NCBI RefSeq assembly: GCF_000296815.2
Contig: NZ_CAIT01000009.1
Location: forward strand, 930,001-994,000
DNA from: Fibrisoma limi BUZ 3
Lineage (GTDB): Bacteria > Bacteroidota > Bacteroidia > Cytophagales > Spirosomataceae
DNA length: 64,000 nt
Direction: 5' to 3'
Shown here: piece after piece, positions 44,654-52,511 of the stretch
Position numbering within the stretch: the first letter of the stretch is position 1
How the letters are laid out: each line of letters starts with the position of its first letter
The notes under the pieces: model-generated
The model's input: only the letters and a program-made list of their open reading frames with translations
The model's database searches: none
What the model was told of the DNA's origin: nothing
Program-made: the position numbers and the translations under genes

Positions 44654-44737
44654 ATGACCGCTCCACTACATCTATATTTAGTCGACGACGCAGCCGATTT
44701 CCGGTACCCCATTCAAGAGTTAGTGAAACAGATGTGA
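44654..44737 (+). pseudogene. Remnant of a response-regulator receiver domain
   Basis: The 27-codon frame begins MTAPLHLYLVDDAADFRYPI and ends after LVKQM. The LYLVDD segment with following D-F-R matches the start of receiver domains (strand 1 plus the acidic pocket). The rest of the domain is missing, so it is a fragment. Confidence 0.4.
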
Positions 44738-44786
44738 TCGGATTGGCCTATGGCGTTTTTGACAGCGAGAAAGCCTTCGGTACTTT

Positions 44787-45860
44787 TCATAATATTTTAC
44801 TCTGCCTTCGGATAACGTCAGCCCGGACGGCATATTTTCCTGACCGATCAGCCCCGACATGAATACCAATGACTCTGCTTCCATTCGCTGAAAGCAGCAC
44901 TGCCCCGGCGCTGCCTGGACCAGTATCACACAAATGATACAGAAAATTAGAATCAATTTTCTGTACCTTACAATCGGCTGTCTGAGTTACAACAAATTTG
45001 CGTGTATCAGCCCGAAACATGATGATGGACAATGATTCATCAATACGTGGAGCCCGTGTTGATAGATTTAGGAAGCCGTGTTTCGCTCCTGGATTACCTC
45101 TCACACGCAACAGCAAATGCCTTAGTTCAGAACCTGTTCGGGCTTGTTCCACTGCCGGTAGAATGACATTATAACTAGTCAATTTACCTCCGTTGTTCAT
45201 TCTAAATTTTATGGTACTTGCTGGCAGTTCACTGCCAAAATCTAGGGTAAGTAGCAGATTTTCACTTACTAAAAAGGCTGTTGATTGAGAAATCTGTTTA
45301 CCAGCTTTATCATAAAATAAAAGTTGGCCCACTGACTCAGATGCTTTCTTTAGTACGCCAGGTGGTAACGTGTCAGCACTGATTGCATCATCGTTTCCTA
45401 TTATGCCAGGTGTTAGCTTGCCAAATTCTGAAGGCAGGGTTGGCCCACTGCCAGGTCTGCGTTCGGCAAGATATCGTCTAAGACTGTCTTTTACCGATTG
45501 ATCAGTGATTAAGCCAGCTTCTAACAAAAACTTTAAATTCTCGGCAGCTTTGTCAGGATTGCCAGTTTTAATCATCTCTAATATTCGGGTTTGCTCAGAC
45601 CGCTGTTTTTCTAGGATCCGTTGCTCACTACCATTGATACTGCTTACTATAGCGTTACCAGCGGCTGCCATTGCTGCTGTTAATATTGCCACTACAACAG
45701 GGTTACGCCATGCTGATGTTGTCGCATCATTGGTTTTAAGTTTAAGCTCAGCCTCTTTTACTGCCTGCTCCCGCTCCTTTAAAGTCAACTCTCTATCTCG
45801 AAACGCTTTTTCAGTTTCCCACTTTTCTCGCTCCGAAGGTGGGTTTTGTTCCTCTGCCAT
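44787..45860 (-). CDS. Membrane-anchored trypsin-fold protein, probably catalytically dead
   Basis: 357 residues: an N-terminal charged coiled coil (residues 8-45), one membrane helix (about 53-75), a helical linker (80-135), and a C-terminal domain with trypsin-like landmarks. STAFLVSENLLLTLDFG (193-209) aligns with the GTGFLV...LLTAAHC block, but the catalytic His is not there. GPGSAGAVL (314-322) aligns with PGSSGSP, with Ala in the place of the nucleophile Ser. The following SRVIGIHVG is the usual last strand. A pseudo-protease acting by binding is the simplest reading. A near copy of the TTTTGTC motif overlaps its start codon. Confidence 0.65.
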   Translation of the reverse strand: MAEEQNPPSEREKWETEKAFRDRELTLKEREQAVKEAELKLKTNDATTSAWRNPVVVAILTAAMAAAGNAIVSSINGSEQRILEKQRSEQTRILEMIKTGNPDKAAENLKFLLEAGLITDQSVKDSLRRYLAERRPGSGPTLPSEFGKLTPGIIGNDDAISADTLPPGVLKKASESVGQLLFYDKAGKQISQSTAFLVSENLLLTLDFGSELPASTIKFRMNNGGKLTSYNVILPAVEQARTGSELRHLLLRVRGNPGAKHGFLNLSTRAPRIDESLSIIMFRADTRKFVVTQTADCKVQKIDSNFLYHLCDTGPGSAGAVLLSANGSRVIGIHVGADRSGKYAVRADVIRRQSKIL

Positions 45861-45873
45861 TGTCAGTTTTGTC
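45860..45873 (+). repeat. Near copy of the TTTTGTC motif at a gene start
   Basis: TTGTCAGTTTTGTC differs at one position from the matching 14 bases of the motif at 31379 and 32868. It touches the start codon of the trypsin-fold gene; a GACAAAA half unit lies about 30 bp further upstream. Confidence 0.5.
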
Positions 45874-46207
45874 TCTAATTAAGATACGTGTTATCTACCT
45901 GACAAAAGCTGGATAAACGAAAGGTAGTAGCTATGCTTCCCTAAAGCAACGGGTTTTCCCCGTATCATTCCGCTGTTTTACCAGTTATGGTAGACCGTCC
46001 ACTCAATTTGTTCTTGAATTAGTTACATGCGGCCCAAAATCAAAAGAGATTGTCCCAAAATTGTAAGCGGGTGTTTATTGAAATGCTCAACATTGCACCA
46101 CGATTAGGGACACCTCTGATTAGTTACAAATATACTTTCAGAAAAAGGCTGATCAGGCACTTACTTTTTGTAGGTAGCCCCAATTAACCATCGTAACCAA
46201 ACACCCG
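45874..46207. other. Divergent intergenic region
   Basis: About 330 bp between the trypsin-fold gene and the next gene on the plus strand. Apart from the motif half unit I see no structure. Confidence 0.5.
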
Positions 46208-46795
46208 ATGAAAACACAGTTTTACTTTTATCGCTTGCTCCCTATCTGCATCTCAATCAGCATGATCCTAGTCAGCAGTTGCGGCCGATATATACCGACT
46301 GAGATAGAAAACGGCAAATTACTTGGCATCGTCCCGGTTCAATATAGTAAGGGAGCGTATATTGAGGTACGTGCTGTACCCAATACCAGTAGAGGAGAGG
46401 TTTTTCGGCAGGCCCGTCGGTGGGCAGCTTTCAATATTGGTGATCCTAAATTAGCCCTATCATTGAGTGATAACGTAACCGGTGACTTGATCACAACCGG
46501 CAGTTTACTGCCAACACAAATTACCACCAAGCGCTCAGTTATATTAGTCCCAGGTATTGACTACGCAGCTACCATTGAATGCTACGATAACCAGTATCGG
46601 GTTACCTTGACCAACTTTCGCATGAATGGGCAGGTTGGTCCTCACCCTCTGGAGATGCGCCACACCAGCGTGACGATTAAAAAGCAAAAGGAACAGCTCA
46701 AATTGCTAGACAAGCGTGCCAAAGGTATACTAGCCGATTTAGCGGAGTTCATTGCTGGCGAAGTCCATCCAGTATCAACTGTAAGTGAGCGATAA
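46208..46795 (+). CDS. Lipoprotein with DUF4468-like TBP-fold domain
   Basis: 195-residue probable lipoprotein (signal MKTQFYFYRLLPICISISMI, then LVSSCGRY with lipobox Cys). The middle RGEVFRQARRWAAFNIGDPK, then NVTGDLITTGSL, and the YAATIECYDNQYRVTLTNFRM strand match the DUF4468 (TBP-like fold) pattern of Bacteroidota envelope proteins. The last 50 residues are helical and charged. The function of this family is unknown. The next small secreted gene begins 24 bp after its stop. Confidence 0.65.
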   Translation: MKTQFYFYRLLPICISISMILVSSCGRYIPTEIENGKLLGIVPVQYSKGAYIEVRAVPNTSRGEVFRQARRWAAFNIGDPKLALSLSDNVTGDLITTGSLLPTQITTKRSVILVPGIDYAATIECYDNQYRVTLTNFRMNGQVGPHPLEMRHTSVTIKKQKEQLKLLDKRAKGILADLAEFIAGEVHPVSTVSER

Positions 46796-46819
46796 GGACA
46801 GGTTTTTTCCTTTTGCACC

Positions 46820-47077
46820 ATGACATACGCTCATCGTTTGTTTGCAGGTCTTTTGCTGATTACCCTCTGGCAACCGGCCCCTGCTCAACATTCAGGTCAT
46901 AGAAAGCACAAGCTAAAGCCTGCTGTAGCCACCGTTCTTATCTGTGGCAGCCGGTCAGCTTATGCCTACCACAGCTATGAATGTCATGGCCTGGCCAGGT
47001 GCCGATCCGGAGTAAGCCGGGTTGCAGTAAGCGAAGCAAGGGGGATGGGGTACCGGCCATGTAAGATTTGTTTTTAA
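46820..47077 (+). CDS. Small secreted protein with Ada-like Cys motif
   Basis: 85 residues: signal peptide (HRLFAGLLLITLWQPAPAQ) and a basic linker, then a 45-residue domain VLICGSRSAYAYHSYECHGL, later SEARGMGYRPCKICF. The pattern of Cys-Ser..AYH..x..C.GL..C, then a G-Y-R-P-C-K-x-C end, is the small zinc-binding Ada/SNase-tail-like module found at the end of bacterial nucleases. Here it stands alone. It may bind metal or DNA in the periplasm; there is no nuclease domain nearby. Confidence 0.6.
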   Translation: MTYAHRLFAGLLLITLWQPAPAQHSGHRKHKLKPAVATVLICGSRSAYAYHSYECHGLARCRSGVSRVAVSEARGMGYRPCKICF

Positions 47078-47177
47078 CTGACTCCGTTTATACGAACATC
47101 AAGTTTGTATCAGCAAAAGGATGCCTTAAGATTAATCCATACTTCAGTAATCATATTTTCATTATAACCAATTCGTT

Positions 47178-50100
47178 ATGGTTTACCTTCTACCAGTTAA
47201 AGTGTGCCATGTGTGGCGCTTCAAGATTCTTTTTTTGACATTGCTACTGGCTACACTGACCGGATACGCTCAATCAATTCGTTATGTGAAGCCAGGGGGG
47301 ACGGGCGATGGTTCAAGCTGGCAACAAGCATCCGGTGACCTCCAGGCTATGATTGATGCCACAGGAGTAGAACAGGTCTGGGTGGCTCAGGGCGTATATA
47401 AACCAACGTTAGGCACTGATCGAAACCTTTCGTTTCATTTAAAAAGTGGGGTAGCCATTTACGGTGGCTTTGCGGGTGAAGAAAGGTTTTTAGATCAACG
47501 CCCGGCTATCACCCTAACCCAGCCTTCGGCTACAACGCTTAGTGGAGATATTGGCGTACCTGGAATCACAACGGATAACAGTAATTCAGTTGTAATGAAT
47601 CCTGTCTACGTTAACGGGTCCGCTCAGTATGTTGATCAAACAGCCATATTAGACGGTTTTGTTCTAACAGCTGCTGGCTATGGCATATACAATAATGATT
47701 ATAGTAATCCGACCATTAGTAATTGCCAATTCATAAACTTTAGTGCTACGGCGATAAATAATTCCAGATCGGGTTCAACAATCACCAACTGTTGCTTTAT
47801 TGCTAACTCAGGGGGGGCTATTAGTACTATTGATGGCGATGTATCAGCTATAAACTGCTTATTTAAGGATAACTCAGCGGAATTTGGTGGCGCTATATGG
47901 GGAGGCAGTAGCAGTTATATTCTAACAGGTTGTTCTTTTGAGAATAATTCGGCTAGAAACGCGGGGGGCGCCATTCATATTCAGTACGATGGTGTTGTGC
48001 GATTAACCGGCTGCCGTTTCGCGGGAAACACCGCCATCAACCGGGGGGGCGTGATTAACAGCATTCTCTTTAGCAGCACAGAGGCTATTGACTGTAGTTT
48101 TACCAATAACACTACAACTGGAAGTGGCGGAGTAGTATATGCCGAAAATGATAGTCGGGTGTTACTAGTCAATAGTACCTTATTGAAAAACACAGCGGCA
48201 CAGGGGGGCATTGCATATAACAACCGCGCTGAATTAACAATTGAAAACTGTAGCTTCCATCAAAATGTTGCCCAGCAAGGAAGTATTGCTTACAACACTG
48301 ACTTTGGTAGTGCTGGTTTTACCAACTCAATCATTTGGAACAACGGCGGAGAAAGTACCTTCTTTAACTCAGAGGGCAATATTATGGTCGATCTCTTGAC
48401 GGAGGTAAATTACTGCCTGTTGGACCCTGCCGTAATTGGATATAGGGGGCAAAACAATTTGACCACTGATCCCCGCTTCGTTGATGCTGCCAATGGTAAT
48501 CTGCAACTACTGGCCTGCTCACCAGCCATTAATACTGGTACCGGTTCGGGCCGCACAACTACTGATCTGGCAAATTATCCGCGGGTACAGGGAGGACGAA
48601 TTGATTTAGGCGCCTATGAGTACCAAGGCGTTCCAGGGGAGCTGACCCTAACGGCTTCGGCCACCCCTATTAACATTTGTACGGGTCAGGAAACTAAATT
48701 ATCGGCTACGGCGAGTGGATTACCGGGGCCAATCATATATAATTGGTACTCACCGTCTGGGGCTACGCTAAGCAATGCTACTACCAACCCAACGACGGCT
48801 ACGATAACCCAGACAGGCCTTCAAAGCTTTACCGTCACAGCATCGGCCAGCGGCTGTAAGAGCACTACTACTGTCACTGTGACTGGCCTACAAACTCCAC
48901 AAGCCCCTACACTAACAAGTTCGGTTACGGCTAGTTGCGGCTCACCTTTATCAGTCACCGCTTCCTGTTTGACAGGCAACGTCAGTTGGCAAGCTACTGG
49001 GGGCATAGCGGATGGTAATGTTTATACCGTTTCGCAACCAGGAACTTATTCAATCTCCGCTCGGTGTCAAAATACCGAGGGATGTACGAGTCCACCGGCT
49101 CCAAGCGTAAGTCTGATTCTCAAACAATTAACTATCACTCAATTTCCCGATAGCCAGACTGCCTGCGTAGGAAGTGACGCCACCTTTGCTGTGCAGGCTT
49201 CAGGCCCTCAAGGACTGACTTATGCCTGGTTCAAGAACAGTGCCGATCCTAATCAACCCGTGTTGGCTACGACTCCTAGCTATAATGTCAGCGTCAACGA
49301 AGGAAGTAAGGCGGGGCGCTACATCGTCAGAGTGTCAGCCGAGGGCTGTACAAGTCAGCAAGCAGAAGCCCGACTGACGGTTAACCAGCGTCCGGTGGCT
49401 CCAGCTCCCACATCCACCAAGCGCCAGTTCTGTGCCAGTGAGAGCCCAGTGGAGCTAAGCCAGTTTATCAACAGGACTAATTCCAGCTACAAACTGCGCT
49501 ATGCTACGGCTGAAGGACAGACCCTGGCTGGTTCGCAGGTCGTACTCAACCAACCAGGCAACTTTGCCTACCAGGTCAGCCAACTCGACCCCTCAACGGG
49601 TTGTGAAAGTGTGCCAACTCGCTTCACCCTGACGGTCAACGCCACTACCCAGCTGGTGAGCGCACCGGCTAATCAGAGTGTATGCTCGGGCAGTGATGTT
49701 ACCTTATTAGTGCAAGCTTCAGGCAGTAATCTCAAGTACGAGTGGTTCAGAAGTAGCATCAGTAACCAGAATAAACTTGCTGAAAACCCCAGCAAGCAAA
49801 CAGGCACGAGCACGGCCAGCCTGAAACTGATTAAAGTCAGCCAGTCACAGAGCTACTATGTGCGCATCAGCGGAGACTGTGGAGTGATCTCATCAGGTCC
49901 TGTTCAAGTAACAGTACAAGCCTGCGGAGCTCGTCAGGGTATAGCTGAAGCGGGTAGTGGCTTACAAGTCAAGTTGCTAGGTAACCCCGTTGAGGGCAAA
50001 AACGTCGAGGTGGAAGTGCGAGGTGTAGCGGGTCAGCTAGTTGAACTGAGACTGGTGGACGCGCAAGGTAAGCTCGTTGCTCAGCAGCGCATCAATCGGG

Positions 50101-50210
50101 CCGAAGAGTTCGAACGGATAAGTATGCCAGTCGGTCAAGGTGGAGGTATATTCTTTTTGGATGTACATACGGCCCATGAACGTCAACAGATGAAGGTGTT
50201 GATTCGGTAA
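47178..50210 (+). CDS. T9SS-secreted right-handed beta-helix surface protein
   Basis: 1010-residue secreted protein. After the signal peptide (FKILFLTLLLATLTGYAQ) comes IRYVKPGGTGDGSSWQQAS, the typical start of choice-of-anchor beta-helix adhesins, and many coils of the form C-x-F-x-x-N-x-A-x-x-x-G-G-A-I (about residues 150-410). The region ends with DLGAYEYQG. Then follow three Ig-like repeats (CTGQETKLSATASG; CVGSDATFAVQASG; CSGSDVTLLVQASG) and a C-terminal sorting-type domain (VKLLGNPVEGKNVEVEV ... FFLDVHTAHERQQMKVLIR). It is likely displayed at the surface for adhesion or glycan binding. It is followed by a terminator. Confidence 0.82.
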   Translation: MVYLLPVKVCHVWRFKILFLTLLLATLTGYAQSIRYVKPGGTGDGSSWQQASGDLQAMIDATGVEQVWVAQGVYKPTLGTDRNLSFHLKSGVAIYGGFAGEERFLDQRPAITLTQPSATTLSGDIGVPGITTDNSNSVVMNPVYVNGSAQYVDQTAILDGFVLTAAGYGIYNNDYSNPTISNCQFINFSATAINNSRSGSTITNCCFIANSGGAISTIDGDVSAINCLFKDNSAEFGGAIWGGSSSYILTGCSFENNSARNAGGAIHIQYDGVVRLTGCRFAGNTAINRGGVINSILFSSTEAIDCSFTNNTTTGSGGVVYAENDSRVLLVNSTLLKNTAAQGGIAYNNRAELTIENCSFHQNVAQQGSIAYNTDFGSAGFTNSIIWNNGGESTFFNSEGNIMVDLLTEVNYCLLDPAVIGYRGQNNLTTDPRFVDAANGNLQLLACSPAINTGTGSGRTTTDLANYPRVQGGRIDLGAYEYQGVPGELTLTASATPINICTGQETKLSATASGLPGPIIYNWYSPSGATLSNATTNPTTATITQTGLQSFTVTASASGCKSTTTVTVTGLQTPQAPTLTSSVTASCGSPLSVTASCLTGNVSWQATGGIADGNVYTVSQPGTYSISARCQNTEGCTSPPAPSVSLILKQLTITQFPDSQTACVGSDATFAVQASGPQGLTYAWFKNSADPNQPVLATTPSYNVSVNEGSKAGRYIVRVSAEGCTSQQAEARLTVNQRPVAPAPTSTKRQFCASESPVELSQFINRTNSSYKLRYATAEGQTLAGSQVVLNQPGNFAYQVSQLDPSTGCESVPTRFTLTVNATTQLVSAPANQSVCSGSDVTLLVQASGSNLKYEWFRSSISNQNKLAENPSKQTGTSTASLKLIKVSQSQSYYVRISGDCGVISSGPVQVTVQACGARQGIAEAGSGLQVKLLGNPVEGKNVEVEVRGVAGQLVELRLVDAQGKLVAQQRINRAEEFERISMPVGQGGGIFFLDVHTAHERQQMKVLIR

Positions 50211-50231
50211 GTCATACATGTCAGCAAGTAG

Positions 50232-50258
50232 AAGCCCGGCTGCTCAGTCGCCGGGCTT
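50232..50258 (+). terminator. Terminator after the beta-helix gene
   Basis: Perfect arms AAGCCCGGC / GCCGGGCTT with a 9-base loop, 22 bp after the stop; the T-run is short. Confidence 0.75.
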
Positions 50259-50491
50259 TATCTTTAGTCAGAGATCTAACGACGAATCACGACAAGTTTT
50301 TTGTTTTAAACTACAGCTCATTAGCTACGTTATCCATTACTCGCCTGCGTACATCAATAAGCTATGTATTGATTTATCCAGATCGGTATGGCACCATAGA
50401 CAACGTTGAATAGGGAAACCGGGCTTATAGATATTAGACACAAAAGGTTCAGGTTTATTCAGTCACTCAACCAAATTAGTAACTGACCAGA

Positions 50492-50623
50492 ATGAACGAG
50501 CTTGATAATTTCTTCCAAAACACCACGGCTGATCAGAACGTAGGTAGCCTGTACGCAATAGCATTTGCCCTATACGTCCTCTACGATATGGCAATGGACC
50601 AACTACGGAGAAGAATAAAATAA
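50492..50623 (+). CDS. Possible small membrane protein
   Basis: 43 codons beginning MNELDNFFQN with one hydrophobic stretch (VGSLYAIAFALYVLYDMAMD) and a basic end (RRRIK). A terminator follows at 50738. No family recognised; it may be a real small protein or chance. Confidence 0.3.
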   Translation: MNELDNFFQNTTADQNVGSLYAIAFALYVLYDMAMDQLRRRIK

Positions 50624-50737
50624 AAACCTAACGCGTTCCCTTTGGGCCAATCAACAACAGTAATCTGAGATAGACCAGCTTAAAAAACTGGTTAATCAGC
50701 TTCTGCAACGTAAATAAGCAAACAGGTATACCCTATA

Positions 50738-50766
50738 GAAAGCCCGTTCGCTCAGGATGGGCTTTC
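50738..50766 (+). terminator. Hairpin terminator
   Basis: Arms GAAAGCCC / GGGCTTTC with a 13-base loop. It could serve the small frame on the plus strand or the decayed genes on the minus strand. Confidence 0.6.
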
Positions 50767-50771
50767 ACTTT

Positions 50772-50855
50772 ACCCGAAGAATTTCCTGCTACCTAGTTGT
50801 ATAATGGGGTGACATCCAGCGTTGTTTCATGTGCCATTCCTGGCTGTAGCCGGGA
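50772..50855 (-). pseudogene. Remnant of a second umuC 3' end
   Basis: Translation of the minus strand gives PGYSQEWHMKQRWMSPHYTTR, a stop, and then QEILRVK. This matches the last part of the intact UmuC ([23 protein letters not shown]), with the Trp codon changed to TAG. It joins the IS256 fragment at its upstream side. Confidence 0.8.
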
Positions 50856-51299
50856 TGAATTTGTCCGTAATGGCCGTTTTTCGCTGTCAGACAATGAATA
50901 GCTGTACATCTCCAAGAGGTGTTTGCTGATGTCAGCGTAGCTGTTTCCTACACTTTAGAGCGATAAAACCTTCTGTTCGAGTTGGGGCGTGAGGAAAATC
51001 TGTCGTTTGGGAACGATCTGGGGTTGGTAGCTACCGGTGCGGTCGCGGGGCGTCTGCAACTCTAAAGGACCAGCACTACTTTTAACCTGCTTGGTAGTTT
51101 TGCCGTTTCGGCGGTTCTGCTCGGGAAGTCGGGTTTGCGCCAATTGGCCATCCATTCCCCCTTCCAAAGCGGACTTTAAAAAGTGTTTAAGTAAAGGAGC
51201 AAATAAGCCGTTTTCGCACGTCAGAGGTTTGCCTTCGTAGAGGCTTTTGATAGCCGCTTGTTTGAAGGCGCCAAAGTCGAACTCGTTCTCGTTGGTCAT
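50856..51299 (-). pseudogene. Truncated IS256-family transposase
   Basis: Mutator/IS256 transposase N-terminus: LLKHFLKSALEGGMDGQL, RRNGKTTKQVKSSAGPLEL, TPRDRTGSYQPQIVPKRQI and LTPQLEQKVLSL. A stop then takes the place of a Tyr codon, and the frame continues with DISKHLLEMYSYSLSDSE. The catalytic DDE part is missing because the sequence passes into the umuC remnant. It is not functional. Confidence 0.85.
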
Positions 51300-51482
51300 G
51301 ATGATGAAAGTTAGAGGTTTTACCCCTTTATTCACCTGTGACACGGTTTAGTAGGCATTCTCATAAATGTAGCAAACCTCTGTCGTAGCATGCTACCTTT
51401 CAAAAAGTTTTATAATAGAATTAGAAAATGGCAAGTCATCTTATGAAAAAAAGAAGTTATAAGTGTAAGAAATAAATCCAAG

Positions 51483-52511
51483 CTACAGTAAGTCTTTTAC
51501 ATCTTTGTTCTCTCCATACTCTTCGGCGACAGTTTTGATCAAACTGTCCATAGTTATATTACCTCCTCCACCTAACTTTAAAATTCGGATAGCTTCGACC
51601 CATTGCCCCTTACCAGACTGGCCTAGATTAACTAGAGATAAGTTTCCACCTGCCGCTATCCATATTTGATTATCCCGTAATCCTCCTGGATAAAGCTTAC
51701 ACATGACTTCAACTAGCTTTTGCTCTCGGGTGCGTTCTATAGTGGCATCTGGAAAATCCAGTTGCTCCAGCAGGCCGAACAGGAAGGCGGCAACGTTGGC
51801 TGATGCATATGGTTGGGAGCCTTTGCTGTCCATTTGACCTTTATTGTCTACAAGATCGGAAATGCCGCGAAGCAGCAGGGTTTTAACCAAGGGCCGCATG
51901 CGGCAGACTTCCAGAAAACCGAGGCCTTCCATTTCAATGGCTAGGGCATGGCTAGCATTTTGTTTAAGGAATTGATGAAGGTCTGAATCAATAGAAGCAT
52001 CTACCTTTTCACCAGAAGCAATGGTGCCGGTGTAGGTGCCTATAACGGGAGCAAATTCTGGGTTCAGTAGCTTCTCCGTTGTTTGTTTCCAAGATTCGCT
52101 TTTTGCATACTGACCGGCCAGCCTTTCCAACTCATAAGAGGAAGCACCAAATTGTGGCCGGGATTTAAAATTGTTTCCTTCGGCCTTTCCTCGCTCGTAG
52201 CCGTAAACGTCCCGGCCTATGACAATGTCTCCGACTTTTACATCCTTCAATCCACCGGCCACACCTGCAAAAAAGACGTATTCTGGATTAAAATGGGCGA
52301 TGGCGCGTTCGGTTTCAATGGCTGCATTCACGTTGGTTTGATCTGTCCTGGCAACGATTACTTCAAGGGTTTGATTGTTGAAGTTATAAGTGCCTTTGGT
52401 ATAGTCGGTGCCGGTTGCAGGGTGTGCTAATGGCTCAATGTTTATTAAATACTGCTCAATGGCGAGACGCTCCACTTCTAGCGCGGTAAGGATAAGGATT
52501 GGTTTCTTCAT
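51483..52511 (-). CDS. Nucleoside phosphorylase-EAD1 fusion, predicted effector
   Basis: 342 residues. The N-terminal part (1-255) belongs to the purine/uridine phosphorylase and MTA/SAH nucleosidase superfamily: GVAGG (83-87), the substrate loop EMEGLGFLEVC (193-203) and the catalytic Asp region RGISDLVD (215-222). The C-terminal part (about 262-342) is an effector-associated domain 1: CKLYPGG, IWIAAGGNLS, G-Q-W-V-E-A-I-R-I-L. The preceding gene ends in the same kind of domain. The enzyme is predicted to cleave nucleosides or nucleotides upon activation. Its start overlaps the preceding stop by four bases. It is the last gene of the operon. Confidence 0.85.
   Translation of the reverse strand: MKKPILILTALEVERLAIEQYLINIEPLAHPATGTDYTKGTYNFNNQTLEVIVARTDQTNVNAAIETERAIAHFNPEYVFFAGVAGGLKDVKVGDIVIGRDVYGYERGKAEGNNFKSRPQFGASSYELERLAGQYAKSESWKQTTEKLLNPEFAPVIGTYTGTIASGEKVDASIDSDLHQFLKQNASHALAIEMEGLGFLEVCRMRPLVKTLLLRGISDLVDNKGQMDSKGSQPYASANVAAFLFGLLEQLDFPDATIERTREQKLVEVMCKLYPGGLRDNQIWIAAGGNLSLVNLGQSGKGQWVEAIRILKLGGGGNITMDSLIKTVAEEYGENKDVKDLL

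Noticed and set aside
47818-48400. Repeated GGGGGG runs and N-N-S-A-x-x-G-G codon patterns as a DNA repeat
   Set aside because: They come from the protein repeats of the beta-helix (Gly-Gly-Ala-Ile turns), not from a separate DNA element.
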